64,000 bases of DNA from Paenibacillus thalictri (GTDB lineage: Bacteria > Bacillota > Bacilli > Paenibacillales > NBRC-103111), in NCBI RefSeq assembly GCF_004307995.1, contig NZ_SIRE01000013.1:1-64000 (forward strand), written 5' to 3'. A program made the translations under genes and the position numbers. Below are positions 26,198 through 33,889 of this stretch, piece by piece. Under the pieces are notes generated by a model. The model saw only the letters and a list, made by a program, of their open reading frames with translations, had not been told where the DNA came from and searched no databases. Positions within the stretch are counted from its first letter, which is position 1, and the number at the start of each line of letters is the position of its first letter.

Positions 26198-26854
26198 ATG
26201 GACCCGCAAATGATACAGTCGATTGTTGATGAAGTGGTGCTTCAGCTCAATCAGAAAGATAACATAAATCCTGCCGTACCGATCGGCGTATCCGCACGGC
26301 ATGCGCATTTGTCGAAAGAACATTTGGCGGTGTTATTTGGCGCCGGATACGAGCTGACGAAAAAGGCGGATTTATCCCAACCCGGTCAATTTGCCGCAAA
26401 TGAAACGGTGCTGATCGCCGGACCAAAGGGGAGTATTGAGCGGATCAGAATACTCGGGCCCGTACGTGGAGCGACACAAGTAGAGGTAAGCCGGACCGAC
26501 TCCGTTAAGCTCGGACTTCATCCGCCTCTCCGGGAATCGGGAGATATCCAAGGTGCTTCTCCCGTGACAATAGTTGGTCCTAAGGGCAGCGTTTATGTTG
26601 CCGAAGGGTTAATTGTCGCTCAGAGCCATATCCATATGACCCCTCAAGACGCAGCAGGTTACGGGGTCGTGCATGGCGAGATGGTTAGCGTGCAAACAAA
26701 GGGCCCAAGACCGGTAACATTCGAAAACGTGCTTATTCGTATTTCCGAACGTTATAAGCTGGAGATGCACATAGATACGGATGAAGCAAATGCCGCGTTT
26801 CTTACAACCGGAGATACCGGAACATTAATAAAATCAGCGGTTTCAAAGGGTTGA
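26198..26854 (+). CDS. pduL: PduL-type phosphotransacylase
   Basis: About 218 residues. It converts acetyl-CoA and phosphate into acetyl-phosphate and CoA, recycling CoA inside the shell. Zinc-binding histidines are visible in SARHAHLS (His35, His37) and in AQSHIHMTPQDA, in the two-barrel arrangement of the family. Residues 4-19 (QMIQSIVDEVVLQLNQ) make an encapsulation-peptide helix. ATG 26198 is chosen over GTG 26189 because AGTGAGGTG at 26181-26189 overlaps the GTG. Here PduL takes the place of EutD, the enterobacterial phosphotransacetylase. Confidence 0.93.
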   Translation: MDPQMIQSIVDEVVLQLNQKDNINPAVPIGVSARHAHLSKEHLAVLFGAGYELTKKADLSQPGQFAANETVLIAGPKGSIERIRILGPVRGATQVEVSRTDSVKLGLHPPLRESGDIQGASPVTIVGPKGSVYVAEGLIVAQSHIHMTPQDAAGYGVVHGEMVSVQTKGPRPVTFENVLIRISERYKLEMHIDTDEANAAFLTTGDTGTLIKSAVSKG

Positions 26855-26861
26855 TCATTTC

Positions 26862-27578
26862 ATGACATTATCCATCGATAAAGCCGTCATTGAACATATC
26901 GTGAGAGAAGTTATCCAAAGTTTGCAAGCGGCGAAATCTGAACTTGTCTATCGGAAATCAAAATTGCTGATCGTTTATGACGAAAACCGTGAGCAAGATG
27001 AAGTCAAGCAAATTGCAGCGGCTCTGGAGGCCGGTTGGCATGTTATTCGGATGCCATTTCGCTCGCCTGATCTTGTATCCGCGATTAGCGATATCAAGCA
27101 TGTGGTTATGCTGGATGTTAACCAGGATATATTGGTCCGGGGAGCACTAGGATTCATCGGCTCAGCACCAAACGAGCTGTTGGCAGCTGTTTTGCACAAC
27201 GGCATACCGGTGACGTTGGTGCTTACCCATTCATTGGAGTGGATACTTCGGCCCGAGGGTACGGACGATGATCTTCCGGAGCCCGCCAGACGTTATAGAC
27301 AGCATATTCGCAAACATAAAGACATTCTTGCTTCTTTTGGAGCCGCATTTGCCGGCTTGTCCGATTTGCAAATTGCCCCTATTGGCGGCGACCGGACCGA
27401 TCATGATAACACCCAAAGCGGGAAGACGTTGTATTTTGAGCAAAAAGTACTGACCCAGGAAGATGTAAGGGTTAGCGATGTCGGCACTATTGTTGTTTCC
27501 CGGTCGACTCTCGTGACCCCATTAGCACGTGATACCGCAAGAGACAAAGGGGTAACGATTCTTGTCCAAGAATCATGA
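26862..27578 (+). CDS. Ethanolamine-locus protein of unknown function with targeting helix
   Basis: A 238-residue protein. Residues 5-21 (DKAVIEHIVREVIQSLQ) are an amphipathic encapsulation-type helix, so it is probably a lumen protein. A Rossmann-like part follows (KLLIVYDENREQDEVKQIAAAL, HVVMLDVNQDILVRGALGFI), reminiscent of flavoprotein folds. The C-terminus, KVLTQEDVRV followed by TIVVSRSTLVTPLARDTA, matches the short module also seen in EutQ/EutT-like proteins. It resembles the poorly known protein kept in Gram-positive eut operons and missing from enterobacterial ones. No catalytic residue can be assigned. It lies between pduL and eutN with 7- and 12-bp gaps. Confidence 0.7.
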   Translation: MTLSIDKAVIEHIVREVIQSLQAAKSELVYRKSKLLIVYDENREQDEVKQIAAALEAGWHVIRMPFRSPDLVSAISDIKHVVMLDVNQDILVRGALGFIGSAPNELLAAVLHNGIPVTLVLTHSLEWILRPEGTDDDLPEPARRYRQHIRKHKDILASFGAAFAGLSDLQIAPIGGDRTDHDNTQSGKTLYFEQKVLTQEDVRVSDVGTIVVSRSTLVTPLARDTARDKGVTILVQES

Positions 27579-27590
27579 GGTGGTGAAGCC

Positions 27591-27863
27591 ATGCAAGTTG
27601 GCACTGTAATCGGGAATGTATGGGCAACGCGGAAAGAAGATGATTTGACCGGACTGAAATTTTTATTTGTTCAACCGCAAGGGCCTACCGGGTCACCGAT
27701 TGATGTTCCTTTTGTCGCTTTGGATCGAATCGGTGCAGGTATCGGGGATAAAGTGATGGTTACCCAAGGCAGCTCGGCCCGATTTGTGATTAAGGATAAA
27801 GAGCTGCCCATTGATGCCGTCATTATCGGCATTGTCGACTCTATAGATGTGGAAAGCAGGTGA
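27591..27863 (+). CDS. eutN: EutN, pentameric BMC vertex protein
   Basis: A 90-residue EutN/CcmL-family protein that caps the vertices of the shell as a pentamer. It begins MQVGTVIGNVWATRKEDDLTGLKFLFVQP and has the family stretch VALDRIGAGIGDKVMVTQGSSAR and the C-terminal DAVIIGIVDSIDVE. Its stop overlaps or abuts the next shell gene. With EutS, EutL and two BMC-H proteins the locus encodes every class of shell part needed for a closed polyhedron. Confidence 0.95.
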   Translation: MQVGTVIGNVWATRKEDDLTGLKFLFVQPQGPTGSPIDVPFVALDRIGAGIGDKVMVTQGSSARFVIKDKELPIDAVIIGIVDSIDVESR

Positions 27864-27868
27864 TCGGA

Positions 27869-28141
27869 TTGTCCAAAGCGTTAGGTATGATTGAAACGAG
27901 AGGGTTTATCGCTTCCGTAGAAGTAGCCGATGCCATGATTAAATCTGCCGATGTAAAACTTATTAAACAAGAGCAAGTTGACGCCGGTCTTGTAGTAATT
28001 CTTGTCGAAGGTGATGTCGGAGCCGTGCAAGCCGCACTGGATGCAGGGAAAGAAGCCGCCAAACGAGTCGGGGTACTGGTTGCGGCGCATCTGATTCCCA
28101 GACCTGATGACGGGATTCATACGATTCTGGGGAGGGGCTAG
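27869..28141 (+). CDS. Second BMC-H shell protein
   Basis: About 90 residues, one BMC domain: KALGMIETRGFIASVEVADAMIKSADV, pore loop QVDAGLVVILVEGDVGAVQ and HLIPRPDDGIHTILG at the end. The pore loop carries an Asp (Gln-Val-Asp-Ala-Gly) instead of the Gly-rich loop of the first BMC-H protein, so the two hexamers should have different pores. TTG 27869 is preferred because AGGTGA at 27857-27862 precedes it; a GTG at 27860 would overlap the eutN stop. It is followed 5 bp later by the malate dehydrogenase gene. Confidence 0.93.
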   Translation: MSKALGMIETRGFIASVEVADAMIKSADVKLIKQEQVDAGLVVILVEGDVGAVQAALDAGKEAAKRVGVLVAAHLIPRPDDGIHTILGRG

Positions 28142-28146
28142 TCTGT

Positions 28147-29085
28147 ATGGCATTTAAAAGGAAGAAAATTGCCGTCATTGGCGCTGGATTTACCGGCGCT
28201 ACGGCTGCGCTGATGCTGGCGCAAAAAGAGCTCGGCGACGTGGTGCTGGTCGATATCCCGAGCTTGGAGAACCCCACAAAAGGTAAAGCTTTGGATATAC
28301 TCGAGGCCGGGCCCGTGCAAGGGTTTAACGCCGCGATCACAGGTACATCCAATTATGAGGATATTCAGGATGCGGATCTGGTCATTATTACGGCGGGTAT
28401 GGCCCGTAAGCTTGGAATGAACCGCGATGATTTGGTCGCTACCAATGCAGGCATCATGAGAGGTGTTTCCGAACATGTAGCCAAGTATGCGCCAAACAGC
28501 TATATCCTGATATTAAGCAATCCGGTAGATGCCATGACGTATGTATGTTACAAAACGACCGGTTTCCCGAAAAATCGCGTCATCGGCCAATCCGGAGTTT
28601 TGGATACGGCCCGCTTTAACACATTTGTTGCCCAGGAATTAAACGTATCTGTAGAAGACGTTACGGGATTTGTGCTTGGCGGCCACGGGGACGATATGGT
28701 CCCGCTTGTCCGGTATTCGAGCGTTGGCGGCATTCCAATAGATAAACTAATCACTGGTAAACGTATTGACGCGATTGTAGAGCGGACACGTAAGGGGGGC
28801 GGTGAAATCGTAAACCTGCTTGGAAACGGCAGCGCTTATTATGCGCCTGCAGCTTCTCTGGTTCAAATGGCGGAAGCCATTATTAAAGACAAGAAGCGCC
28901 TGTTGCCTGCCATTGCCTATTTGGAAGGGGAGTATGGCTATCGCTCTATATACCTGGGCGTTCCAACGATCATTGGCGGAGAAGGTATCGAGAAAATACT
29001 GGAATTGCAATTAACGGAAAAAGAGCAAGCCGATCTTGATCAATCCGCCCAGTCCGTTCGTGACGTGTTGCAAATGATTAATTGA
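28147..29085 (+). CDS. mdh: NAD-dependent malate dehydrogenase (LDH-like type)
   Basis: A 312-residue malate dehydrogenase that interconverts malate and oxaloacetate with NAD. The NAD fold is KIAVIGAGFTGATAALML with Asp in VLVDIP, the substrate-specificity loop TAGMARKLGMNRDDL holds the Arg pair that selects malate over lactate, and the catalytic His is in LGGHGDDMVPL. It has no targeting helix. This is the last gene of the eut operon, in the place where an alcohol dehydrogenase (EutG) would normally handle NADH. A role in NADH reoxidation next to the shell is a reasonable inference; alternatively it is a housekeeping gene caught in the operon. Confidence 0.92.
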   Translation: MAFKRKKIAVIGAGFTGATAALMLAQKELGDVVLVDIPSLENPTKGKALDILEAGPVQGFNAAITGTSNYEDIQDADLVIITAGMARKLGMNRDDLVATNAGIMRGVSEHVAKYAPNSYILILSNPVDAMTYVCYKTTGFPKNRVIGQSGVLDTARFNTFVAQELNVSVEDVTGFVLGGHGDDMVPLVRYSSVGGIPIDKLITGKRIDAIVERTRKGGGEIVNLLGNGSAYYAPAASLVQMAEAIIKDKKRLLPAIAYLEGEYGYRSIYLGVPTIIGGEGIEKILELQLTEKEQADLDQSAQSVRDVLQMIN

Positions 29086-29104
29086 TAAAAAATTGTAAAA
29101 CAAA

Positions 29105-29166
29105 AAAGAGGCCGTTCTTTAGTAAAAGGGGAGTACCCCCGTATTTACGAAAGGAGCGGTTTCTTT
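29105..29166 (+). terminator. Long hairpin terminator closing the eut operon
   Basis: An imperfect 20-bp stem pairs 29105-29126 (AAAGAGGCCGTTC at its base) with 29145-29166 through several G-T pairs, and the top carries a smaller GGGG/CCCC stem around AGTA. T-rich sequence follows from 29161. The A-rich left flank makes it usable on both strands. Confidence 0.75.
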
Positions 29167-29350
29167 GTCTTTCATTTTTCTTTCAGAGCAGTTTATTAAT
29201 ATATACACGTAAGGGAAATCACTGAAAAATACTAAGCAGGAGCGTGAAGGGATGTAAGCTGCTGGATGGAGTATGGCAAGATCGTCCTTTCTTGTTTACA
29301 ATAGAAGTGTCGAGATTGCTTTTTATTCTAGAGCCAAAGGACCTTGTTCC

Positions 29351-31102
29351 ATGTATGAAACTGCAGAGTTCCTTCTCATGATCGCTTCTTTTTTCCTGAT
29401 AAGCATCATGTTTATCTTCGTCTACCGCTTTAGAAAGCAGCGCGGAATCCGCTGGCTGCTTGGATTGATGGCGTGCCGCCTGGTGTATGTATGCAGCGTC
29501 ATTCTAGAGAAAAGTGTGCCTACGTTGGCAGAGAAGCTTTTTTTTCGCAATGTGTACCAGACAGCGGTGAATATGATGGTGCCGTTTATCATCTTATTTG
29601 TCCTGGAATGGGTATTCCGGGACAGGCCGCTGCGCATGCGATGGAAAATGGCGTTGTTGACGGCGTTTGTGCTCTGGTCGGTGCAGATGTGGCTGCCTGC
29701 CGATTGGAATCTGATCTATCACACGGTTGAGCAGGCGGACGGTTATTTGCTGATAACCCGAACGGGTTATTCACTGGCGTTTTCGATGTTGTGTTTCATG
29801 CTGATTGCCGGCTGCATCTATTTACTGGCCCAATACATACGCAATAGCGACAACGAGTTGCGGAAACCGGGTCTGTGGGTGCTGGCTCTGGCTTCTATCT
29901 TATTTGTGCTCGAAATTTTGAAATTTGTCAGCCCGCAATGGGCGTCATGGCTGCTGCCGATGACCGTGTATTGCAGCTTTTCCGGAAGCTTGATGCTGAT
30001 CATTGTTTTGCGATACAAGCTTTTTTCGCTGGTTCCCTTAGCCAGAAATTTCGCATTGGACACGATACAAGAAAGTATTGTTATCGCCAATTCCGCCGGC
30101 CGGATCATCGACGCCAACAAGCAAGCTTCCTTGTGGTTCTCCCGATTGGGGATGGCCGAATTGACCGGGAAAAGGCTCGCGGAGGTGCTTTGGCAGTGGC
30201 CGGATTGGCATGCCTTGTGTGGAAATATGCAGCAGGGCAGCGTCTCGGCGGAGGTTTGGCTGGACGGAGAACGCCGCGTATACCAAGTGAATGTGTACCC
30301 GATCCGGGCAATGGGCCAGGAGAAACAAGGCAGTCTTTCGCTGCTGATCGACAGAACCGAACATCAGCGGCATCTGGAGCAGATTGCCGACCTGAACCAG
30401 TTGAAGGACCAGTTGATTACGATCGTATCGCACGATATCCGCGGACCGCTTGCCCTGCAGTATCAATTGGTTGAGCTGCTGGAGGAGGAGCGGGCTCGGT
30501 TTAGCCCCGAGCATCAGGAGATTTTGGCCCAACTGGGCAGTCAAATCCGCAATACGCTCAGTATGTCGACGAATGTGCTGGAATGGTTCCGCAGTCAGCG
30601 GGAAGAGATGGGACTTCGGCCGATGTCCTTAAACGTGGCGGATATCATGGAGGAATGCCTGCATTTGCTGCGAATACATGCCGAGACCAAGCAAGTGCGG
30701 CTCACCCATACCGTTGTTGACGGTCTGTGGGTCTATGCGGACCGCGAGGCGATCGGGCTAATTATCCGCAACTTGTTGTCCAACGCGATTAAATTTACTG
30801 AGCCGGGTGGCTTAGTTCAACTGGATGCCGGTTTGACGGAAGAAGGCAATGTGCTCATTTCCGTGCGGGACAATGGAATTGGCATCGATCCAGAGCGGCT
30901 TCGGATGCTGCTGGAGGATCAGCAGTTGCGTACCGCGATGGGTACCGCAGGGGAGAAAGGTGCAGGACTTGGCTTGTTTGTCACACGCCTGTTTATTGAG
31001 CGGAGTGGCGGGAGCTTCCGGGCCGAAAGCCGCAAGGGGGAGGGAAGTGTATTTCAATTTACAATGAAGGGAGGTCAACGGCTTGAACGTGATTCTGGTT
31101 GA
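29351..31102 (+). CDS. Sensor histidine kinase with 7TM N-terminus
   Basis: A 583-residue kinase. Seven hydrophobic helices occupy about residues 5-220, matching the his_kinase_N 7TM type; a PAS domain follows (IQESIVIANSAGRIIDANKQAS, about 240-340), then HisKA with IVSHDIRGPLALQYQLV and an ATPase domain with NLLSNAIKFTEP, DNGIGID and GAGLGLFVTRLFIE. The frame is open from 29273, but ATG 29351 begins the first membrane helix; the extra residues look non-coding, and the ribosome site AAAGGA is modest. It overlaps the response regulator by 20 bp. It lies directly after the eut operon but lacks the features of EutW, so a link to ethanolamine sensing is not established. Confidence 0.9.
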   Translation: MYETAEFLLMIASFFLISIMFIFVYRFRKQRGIRWLLGLMACRLVYVCSVILEKSVPTLAEKLFFRNVYQTAVNMMVPFIILFVLEWVFRDRPLRMRWKMALLTAFVLWSVQMWLPADWNLIYHTVEQADGYLLITRTGYSLAFSMLCFMLIAGCIYLLAQYIRNSDNELRKPGLWVLALASILFVLEILKFVSPQWASWLLPMTVYCSFSGSLMLIIVLRYKLFSLVPLARNFALDTIQESIVIANSAGRIIDANKQASLWFSRLGMAELTGKRLAEVLWQWPDWHALCGNMQQGSVSAEVWLDGERRVYQVNVYPIRAMGQEKQGSLSLLIDRTEHQRHLEQIADLNQLKDQLITIVSHDIRGPLALQYQLVELLEEERARFSPEHQEILAQLGSQIRNTLSMSTNVLEWFRSQREEMGLRPMSLNVADIMEECLHLLRIHAETKQVRLTHTVVDGLWVYADREAIGLIIRNLLSNAIKFTEPGGLVQLDAGLTEEGNVLISVRDNGIGIDPERLRMLLEDQQLRTAMGTAGEKGAGLGLFVTRLFIERSGGSFRAESRKGEGSVFQFTMKGGQRLERDSG

Positions 31103-32207
31103 TGATGAGCCGGCGATGCTGCTGGCGATGAGAATGCTGTTATCCAGGCTTGATGGCGTAAAGCTTGTCAGCTGCTTTCAGACGGCCGCGGAGGCGCTTG
31201 CTTTTATAGACGATGTCGAGGTAGACATGGCATTTCTGGATATCGAGCTTAATGGGGACAGCGGGCTGGAGTTGGCACGCCGCTTGCGTGCTAAGGATGC
31301 CAATCTGGACATCGTCTTCACCACCTCGCATACGGAATTTTCGATGCAGGCTTATGATGTGTACCCGCTGGATTATATGGTTAAACCGATCTCCAGACAG
31401 CGGCTCGCCCAGACGATTGCCAGAGCGGACTCCAAACGTTTGGCTTCGGTCAGCCGCGGTATTGTTGCCGAAATCGAAAGGCTGAGCGTAAGAGGAATCG
31501 GCGGCCTGGATGTCGTCAGTAAAAAGGTAGGAGAAGTGAAGTGGATATCCAGAAAAAGCAAGGAAGTATTCGCTTATTTGCTTATTCATCGCGGGCGTCC
31601 GATACATAAGGCCCGGATCATTGAAGATATCTTTGGGCACCTGTCGATCGCAAATGCCGAATCCTATCTGAGCACGGCTGCGTATCAGCTGCGAAAAGTA
31701 TTGGCGGAGCATGGCTTCAAGGAAGTCATCCATTGCTCTCAAGAGAAATATCGGCTTGATCTGGAGCAGATCGACGCCGATTTTATCCGCTGGGAGCAGG
31801 AGCTGGGGCAGCTAAAGGTGATTGACGCAACCAATGCGGCAGCGGCGGTCGAATTGGAGAAAGCATTTTCCGGCGGACTGTTTGAGGATACCGCATTCGA
31901 ATGGGTGATTGCAGAGCAAGAACGATTATCGAATGTTTATGTCTCGTTTGCCGCACTGCTTGCCGGCTGGCTTTCTGACAGCGGACAATACAGAGAAGCG
32001 CTGCGGATTGCGGTCCGATTGGTGGCACGCAATGAATTCGATGAGGAAGCGAATCTGCTGCTCATTCGGTTGCTTGCGGCGGTGGGTGACCAGAAGGCTC
32101 TGCTGGAACATGAGGGGAGGTATAGACAGCTGCTGTATGAGGAATTGGGACTCCAGCCTTCGCCACGTATAGAGCAGGCCTATGCGCAAGCGCGATGCGG
32201 GTCGTAA
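31083..32207 (+). CDS. SARP-like response regulator (receiver, winged helix, BTAD)
   Basis: 374 residues in three parts: a receiver domain (MNVILVDDEPAM, phospho-Asp in MAFLDIELNGDSG, TTSHTEF, Lys in YMVKPIS), an OmpR-like winged helix at about 150-235 (WISRKSKEVFAYLLIHRGRPIHKARIIEDIFGHL) and a C-terminal helical BTAD/TPR domain (about 240-370). BTAD regulators usually bind direct repeats as dimers. The start is TTG 31083 inside the kinase gene, so the two are translationally coupled. There is no ANTAR domain, so it is not EutV. Targets are unknown. Confidence 0.9.
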   Translation: MNVILVDDEPAMLLAMRMLLSRLDGVKLVSCFQTAAEALAFIDDVEVDMAFLDIELNGDSGLELARRLRAKDANLDIVFTTSHTEFSMQAYDVYPLDYMVKPISRQRLAQTIARADSKRLASVSRGIVAEIERLSVRGIGGLDVVSKKVGEVKWISRKSKEVFAYLLIHRGRPIHKARIIEDIFGHLSIANAESYLSTAAYQLRKVLAEHGFKEVIHCSQEKYRLDLEQIDADFIRWEQELGQLKVIDATNAAAAVELEKAFSGGLFEDTAFEWVIAEQERLSNVYVSFAALLAGWLSDSGQYREALRIAVRLVARNEFDEEANLLLIRLLAAVGDQKALLEHEGRYRQLLYEELGLQPSPRIEQAYAQARCGS

Positions 32208-32334
32208 CAGGTCTGAGAGTATGTGGGACGCATAAAAAATAGATGCCGAGTCAATGTAAATTCACCCAATCCTTTACTCCACATGGGAATATATTGTAAA
32301 ATATACAGCCGTCCAAGCTAAGGAGAAGGTTCTC

Positions 32335-33096
32335 GTGCCATCTAAACTGATCGTTTTTTGCCATTACTACAATGAGGCGTACATGCTTAAATGGTGGCTT
32401 AAGCACCATTACCAGTTGTTCGACCATGGAGTCATGATCGATTACGGTTCGACAGATACGTCCAATAAGTTAATCCGTCAGATGGCTCCAAACTGGGAAA
32501 TTCGCAAATCTCGAAACAAGGTTTTTGATATCCGCGGTTGTGATGCCGAAATTATGGATTTTGAACGAGAGTTTAACTGTTGGAAAATGGTTTTGAATAC
32601 TACAGAGTTTTTATGCGTTCAGAATAAAGCCGCTTTCCTCAGCCGCTTGAACAAACACGGCCATTCCATGTATAGAACGACGGGCATTTCGATGATCGAT
32701 CCTTTGCGCCCAATATATAAAGATCCTAGTCCGTCTATTCCGCTTGTCAAGCAAAGACATCATGGAATTGTTCAGCTTGAATCTTTTTTTAGGGATCGGT
32801 TTATCCACAAATGTTCGAATGGGGCATATGGACCTGGCAGACATACCTCACGTAATCCAGATCAAGCTTATTTATCAGGCGCATATACACTTCATTTCAG
32901 ATTTAGTCCTTGGAATAAAGAAATGATTAGACGAAAACTGTTTATTCAAACAAGAATACCCCAAAGTGATAAGGAAAAAGGATGGGGCAAACAGCACTTT
33001 GTCACAAGAACGGAATTGGAGCAAGAGTATCGTAAAATGGCCGCTAGAACAGAAGATTTGCGCAAGCGGCACGATATCCGGTGGATATTTGAATAA
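32335..33096 (+). CDS. Family-2-like glycosyltransferase
   Basis: A 253-residue soluble protein of the Glyco_tranf_2_4 type: KLIVFCHYYNEAYMLKWWLKHH (nucleotide-sugar fold start), then GVMIDYGSTDTSNKLI with the Asp-rich metal loop. The rest (SNGAYGPGRHTSRNPDQAYLSGAYTLHFRFSPWN) resembles proteins that act on cell-surface glycans. The start is GTG 32335 after AAGGAG. The base composition is more A/T-rich than that of the flanking operons, which may reflect transfer. The methyltransferase gene follows at 90 bp, so the pair may decorate one surface glycan. Confidence 0.75.
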   Translation: MPSKLIVFCHYYNEAYMLKWWLKHHYQLFDHGVMIDYGSTDTSNKLIRQMAPNWEIRKSRNKVFDIRGCDAEIMDFEREFNCWKMVLNTTEFLCVQNKAAFLSRLNKHGHSMYRTTGISMIDPLRPIYKDPSPSIPLVKQRHHGIVQLESFFRDRFIHKCSNGAYGPGRHTSRNPDQAYLSGAYTLHFRFSPWNKEMIRRKLFIQTRIPQSDKEKGWGKQHFVTRTELEQEYRKMAARTEDLRKRHDIRWIFE

Positions 33097-33186
33097 GCGC
33101 CTATTTGTGCGAAGAGTGAAGAAAAGACGGTTTTTACAAAGGGTTTACCGGAAAGAAGGCGCTATTCCCTACGAGGAGAGTTGAAA

Positions 33187-33867
33187 ATGAACTATTTTTG
33201 GGAATCAGTGATTAAACCTGTTTTGGAATTATCCGGTGCAAAACGCATTGTTGAGATCGGGGCTTTTAACGGGAAAAACACAGTAAACCTGCTTAATTAC
33301 TGCCGGCAGAAGGGCGGGATAGTGCAAGTTATCGACCCTCTTCCGTTATTCGACGTGCAGAAATTCAGAGCAACATATGGTTCTCATTTAATGATTTATG
33401 AATCTATAAGCCTTCAAATATTGCCTTTATTGCATCCTTATGACGCCATTTTAATCGACGGGGACCATAATTGGTACACGGTCTACCACGAATTAAAGGC
33501 CATCGAGAGCTTGGCGGTTGTGTCCGGGAAAAGGCCGCTAATCTTTTTGCACGATACCGGATGGCCATACGGTCGCAGGGATGCTTACTTCAACCCGAAA
33601 CAGATCCCCGATAAGTACAGGAAACCATATGCAAAGAAAGGGATGACTCGAGGGGTAAAAGAGCTCACTGAACATGGGTTGAATTCTGATGCATATAATG
33701 CTGTTTATGAAGGCGGCACTCGCAACGGCGTATTAACCGCGGTAGAGGACTTTCTGAAACAATCCCCAATAAAATATGATTTTCACCAATCTCATGACCA
33801 GTTTGGCCTGGGGTTATTAACACCGCATAAATTTCCCCTGAAAAAGTTAATTCGTTATTTCCGTTAA
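33187..33867 (+). CDS. Class I SAM-dependent methyltransferase-like protein
   Basis: 226 residues. The SAM-binding motif I is RIVEIGAFNGKNTVNLL near residue 20, followed by VQVIDP and the acidic/post motif AILIDGDHNWYTVYHELKAIE near 90. The later FLHDTGWPYGRRDAYFNP recalls the Methyltransf_24/cephalosporin-hydroxylase group that acts on glycans and small molecules. ATG 33187 is preferred over TTG 33181 since GAGGAGAG is spaced correctly for it. The neighbour is the glycosyltransferase on the same strand. Confidence 0.78.
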   Translation: MNYFWESVIKPVLELSGAKRIVEIGAFNGKNTVNLLNYCRQKGGIVQVIDPLPLFDVQKFRATYGSHLMIYESISLQILPLLHPYDAILIDGDHNWYTVYHELKAIESLAVVSGKRPLIFLHDTGWPYGRRDAYFNPKQIPDKYRKPYAKKGMTRGVKELTEHGLNSDAYNAVYEGGTRNGVLTAVEDFLKQSPIKYDFHQSHDQFGLGLLTPHKFPLKKLIRYFR

Positions 33868-33889
33868 AGAGAGCAGCCGCAGCTGCATC

